From: Balneolales bacterium
GTDB lineage: Bacteria > Bacteroidota > Rhodothermia > Balneolales > Natronogracilivirgulaceae
Reading direction: 5' to 3'
Length of the DNA: 7,187 nt
NCBI GenBank assembly: GCA_007135895.1
Contig: SLHZ01000312.1
Coordinates: 1 to 7,187, forward strand
Shown piece after piece: positions 6,725 through 7,187 of the stretch (within the stretch, counting starts at the first letter, position 1; the number at the start of each line of letters is the position of its first letter). The notes beneath the pieces are model-generated. The model did no database searches. It was given only the letters and a program-made list of their open reading frames with translations, and had not been told where the DNA came from. A program made the position numbers and the translations under genes.

Positions 6725-7187
6725 ATGAAGGTACATTTAAGGCAGAGACAGCACAAAGGCAGAGGCAAAGTCAGCCTGTATCTGGAGCTGTACAAAGGCA
6801 CAGTAAAGACTCCTGAAGGCAAGACAAAAGCTCTGAGAGAGTATGAGTATCTGGACTTGTACCTGACAGCAAAGCCAAAGACTCCAGCAGAGAGGCAGGT
6901 AAACAAGGAGACTCAGCAACTTGCAGAGAGTATCAGAGCCAAAAGAGAGCTGGAGATTAAGAATGGAGAGCATGGCTTCAAGAGGTCAGCCAGTCCTAAA
7001 GCTGACTTCATGCAGTTTTTTAAGGCAGAGGCAAAGAAGAGAGAGCCAAAGTCTGGCAGTTTAGGCAACTGGCTCTGTGCTTACAATCATCTGGAGGCTT
7101 ATGCAGGAGAGTCTGTACCATTCAAAAAGATTGACAAGGCATTCTGTGAAGGCTTTAAAGAGCATTTGCAGTCTGTAAAAAAGACAA
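6725..7187 (+). CDS. Tyrosine recombinase (site-specific integrase), Bacteroidota type, N-terminal part
   Basis: An open frame of 154 codons starts at ATG 6725 and runs off the right edge. An in-frame TAG at 6704-6706 rules out an earlier ATG. The N-terminus (about 1-85) is a basic arm-binding domain of the Bacteroidota integrase pattern: KGRGKVSLYLELY (11-23), YLDLYLTAKPKTPAERQVNKET (42-63) and AESIRAKRELEIKNGEHGF (67-85). From about 93 a helical SAM-like core-binding domain begins (DFMQFFKAEAKK, then NWLCAYNHLEAYAG). The catalytic domain with its Arg/His/Tyr residues lies beyond the window, so activity cannot be judged. It would cut and rejoin DNA at att sites, here most likely in mnmE. All nine Arg codons are AGA or AGG, and no codon contains CG, unlike mnmE next door. 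No Shine-Dalgarno is seen. Confidence 0.85.
   Translation, partial: MKVHLRQRQHKGRGKVSLYLELYKGTVKTPEGKTKALREYEYLDLYLTAKPKTPAERQVNKETQQLAESIRAKRELEIKNGEHGFKRSASPKADFMQFFKAEAKKREPKSGSLGNWLCAYNHLEAYAGESVPFKKIDKAFCEGFKEHLQSVKKT

Larger units (their letters stand above)
6568..7187. mobile_element. Left end of an integrative element lacking CpG, extends beyond window
   Basis: This segment follows the mnmE 3' end and carries an integrase as its first gene. It contains no CG dinucleotide in 620 nt by direct reading, against about 43 GC dinucleotides. The neighbouring mnmE and minus-strand genes are rich in CG. Cargo, right end and type (genomic island, conjugative element or prophage) are outside the window. 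Confidence 0.72.

Noticed and set aside
6694..6973. Minus-strand frames (70 and 78 codons) overlapping the integrase
   Set aside because: They are antisense to a recognisable integrase N-terminus and are hydrophobic only as the complement of its codons.

Overview
The window reads as chromosomal DNA of a Bacteroidota-related bacterium (Bacteroidota, Balneolota or Rhodothermota). This is inferred from the type of integrase at the right edge, from start codons that mostly lack a Shine-Dalgarno sequence, and from the moderately GC-rich, CpG-rich codon use of the core genes. No rRNA, tRNA or CRISPR array is visible, and the species cannot be named from the sequence.

Layout. Positions 1-4878 hold three genes on the minus strand. 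In transcription order they are a spermine/spermidine-synthase-type aminopropyltransferase (4878-4171), a 13-helix sodium:solute symporter (4016-2517), and a UPF0182 membrane protein whose C-terminus runs off the left edge (2506-1). The symporter and UPF0182 genes are only 10 nt apart and are probably co-transcribed. A probable intrinsic terminator separates the aminopropyltransferase from them. A divergent intergenic region (4879-5189) carries short repeats, and then mnmE (5190-6575, plus strand) encodes the complete tRNA-modification GTPase.

Right edge. Immediately after mnmE the base composition changes abruptly. From 6568 to the end (620 nt) there is no CpG dinucleotide at all, although GpC occurs about 43 times. 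This tract contains an AT-rich leader with repeated GTTGCTA/TAGCAAC motifs and then the first 154 codons of a Bacteroidota-type tyrosine recombinase (6725 onward). The last codons of mnmE (FCIGK-stop) correspond to the attachment site used by Salmonella genomic island 1 in gammaproteobacteria. The simplest reading is that an integrative element is inserted at the 3' end of mnmE, and that this window shows its integrase-proximal end.

The most notable points are the CpG-free, mnmE-targeting element and a bacterial aminopropyltransferase whose motifs resemble eukaryotic spermine synthase more than ordinary SpeE. The cargo of the element lies beyond the window, so no complete new system can be claimed here.
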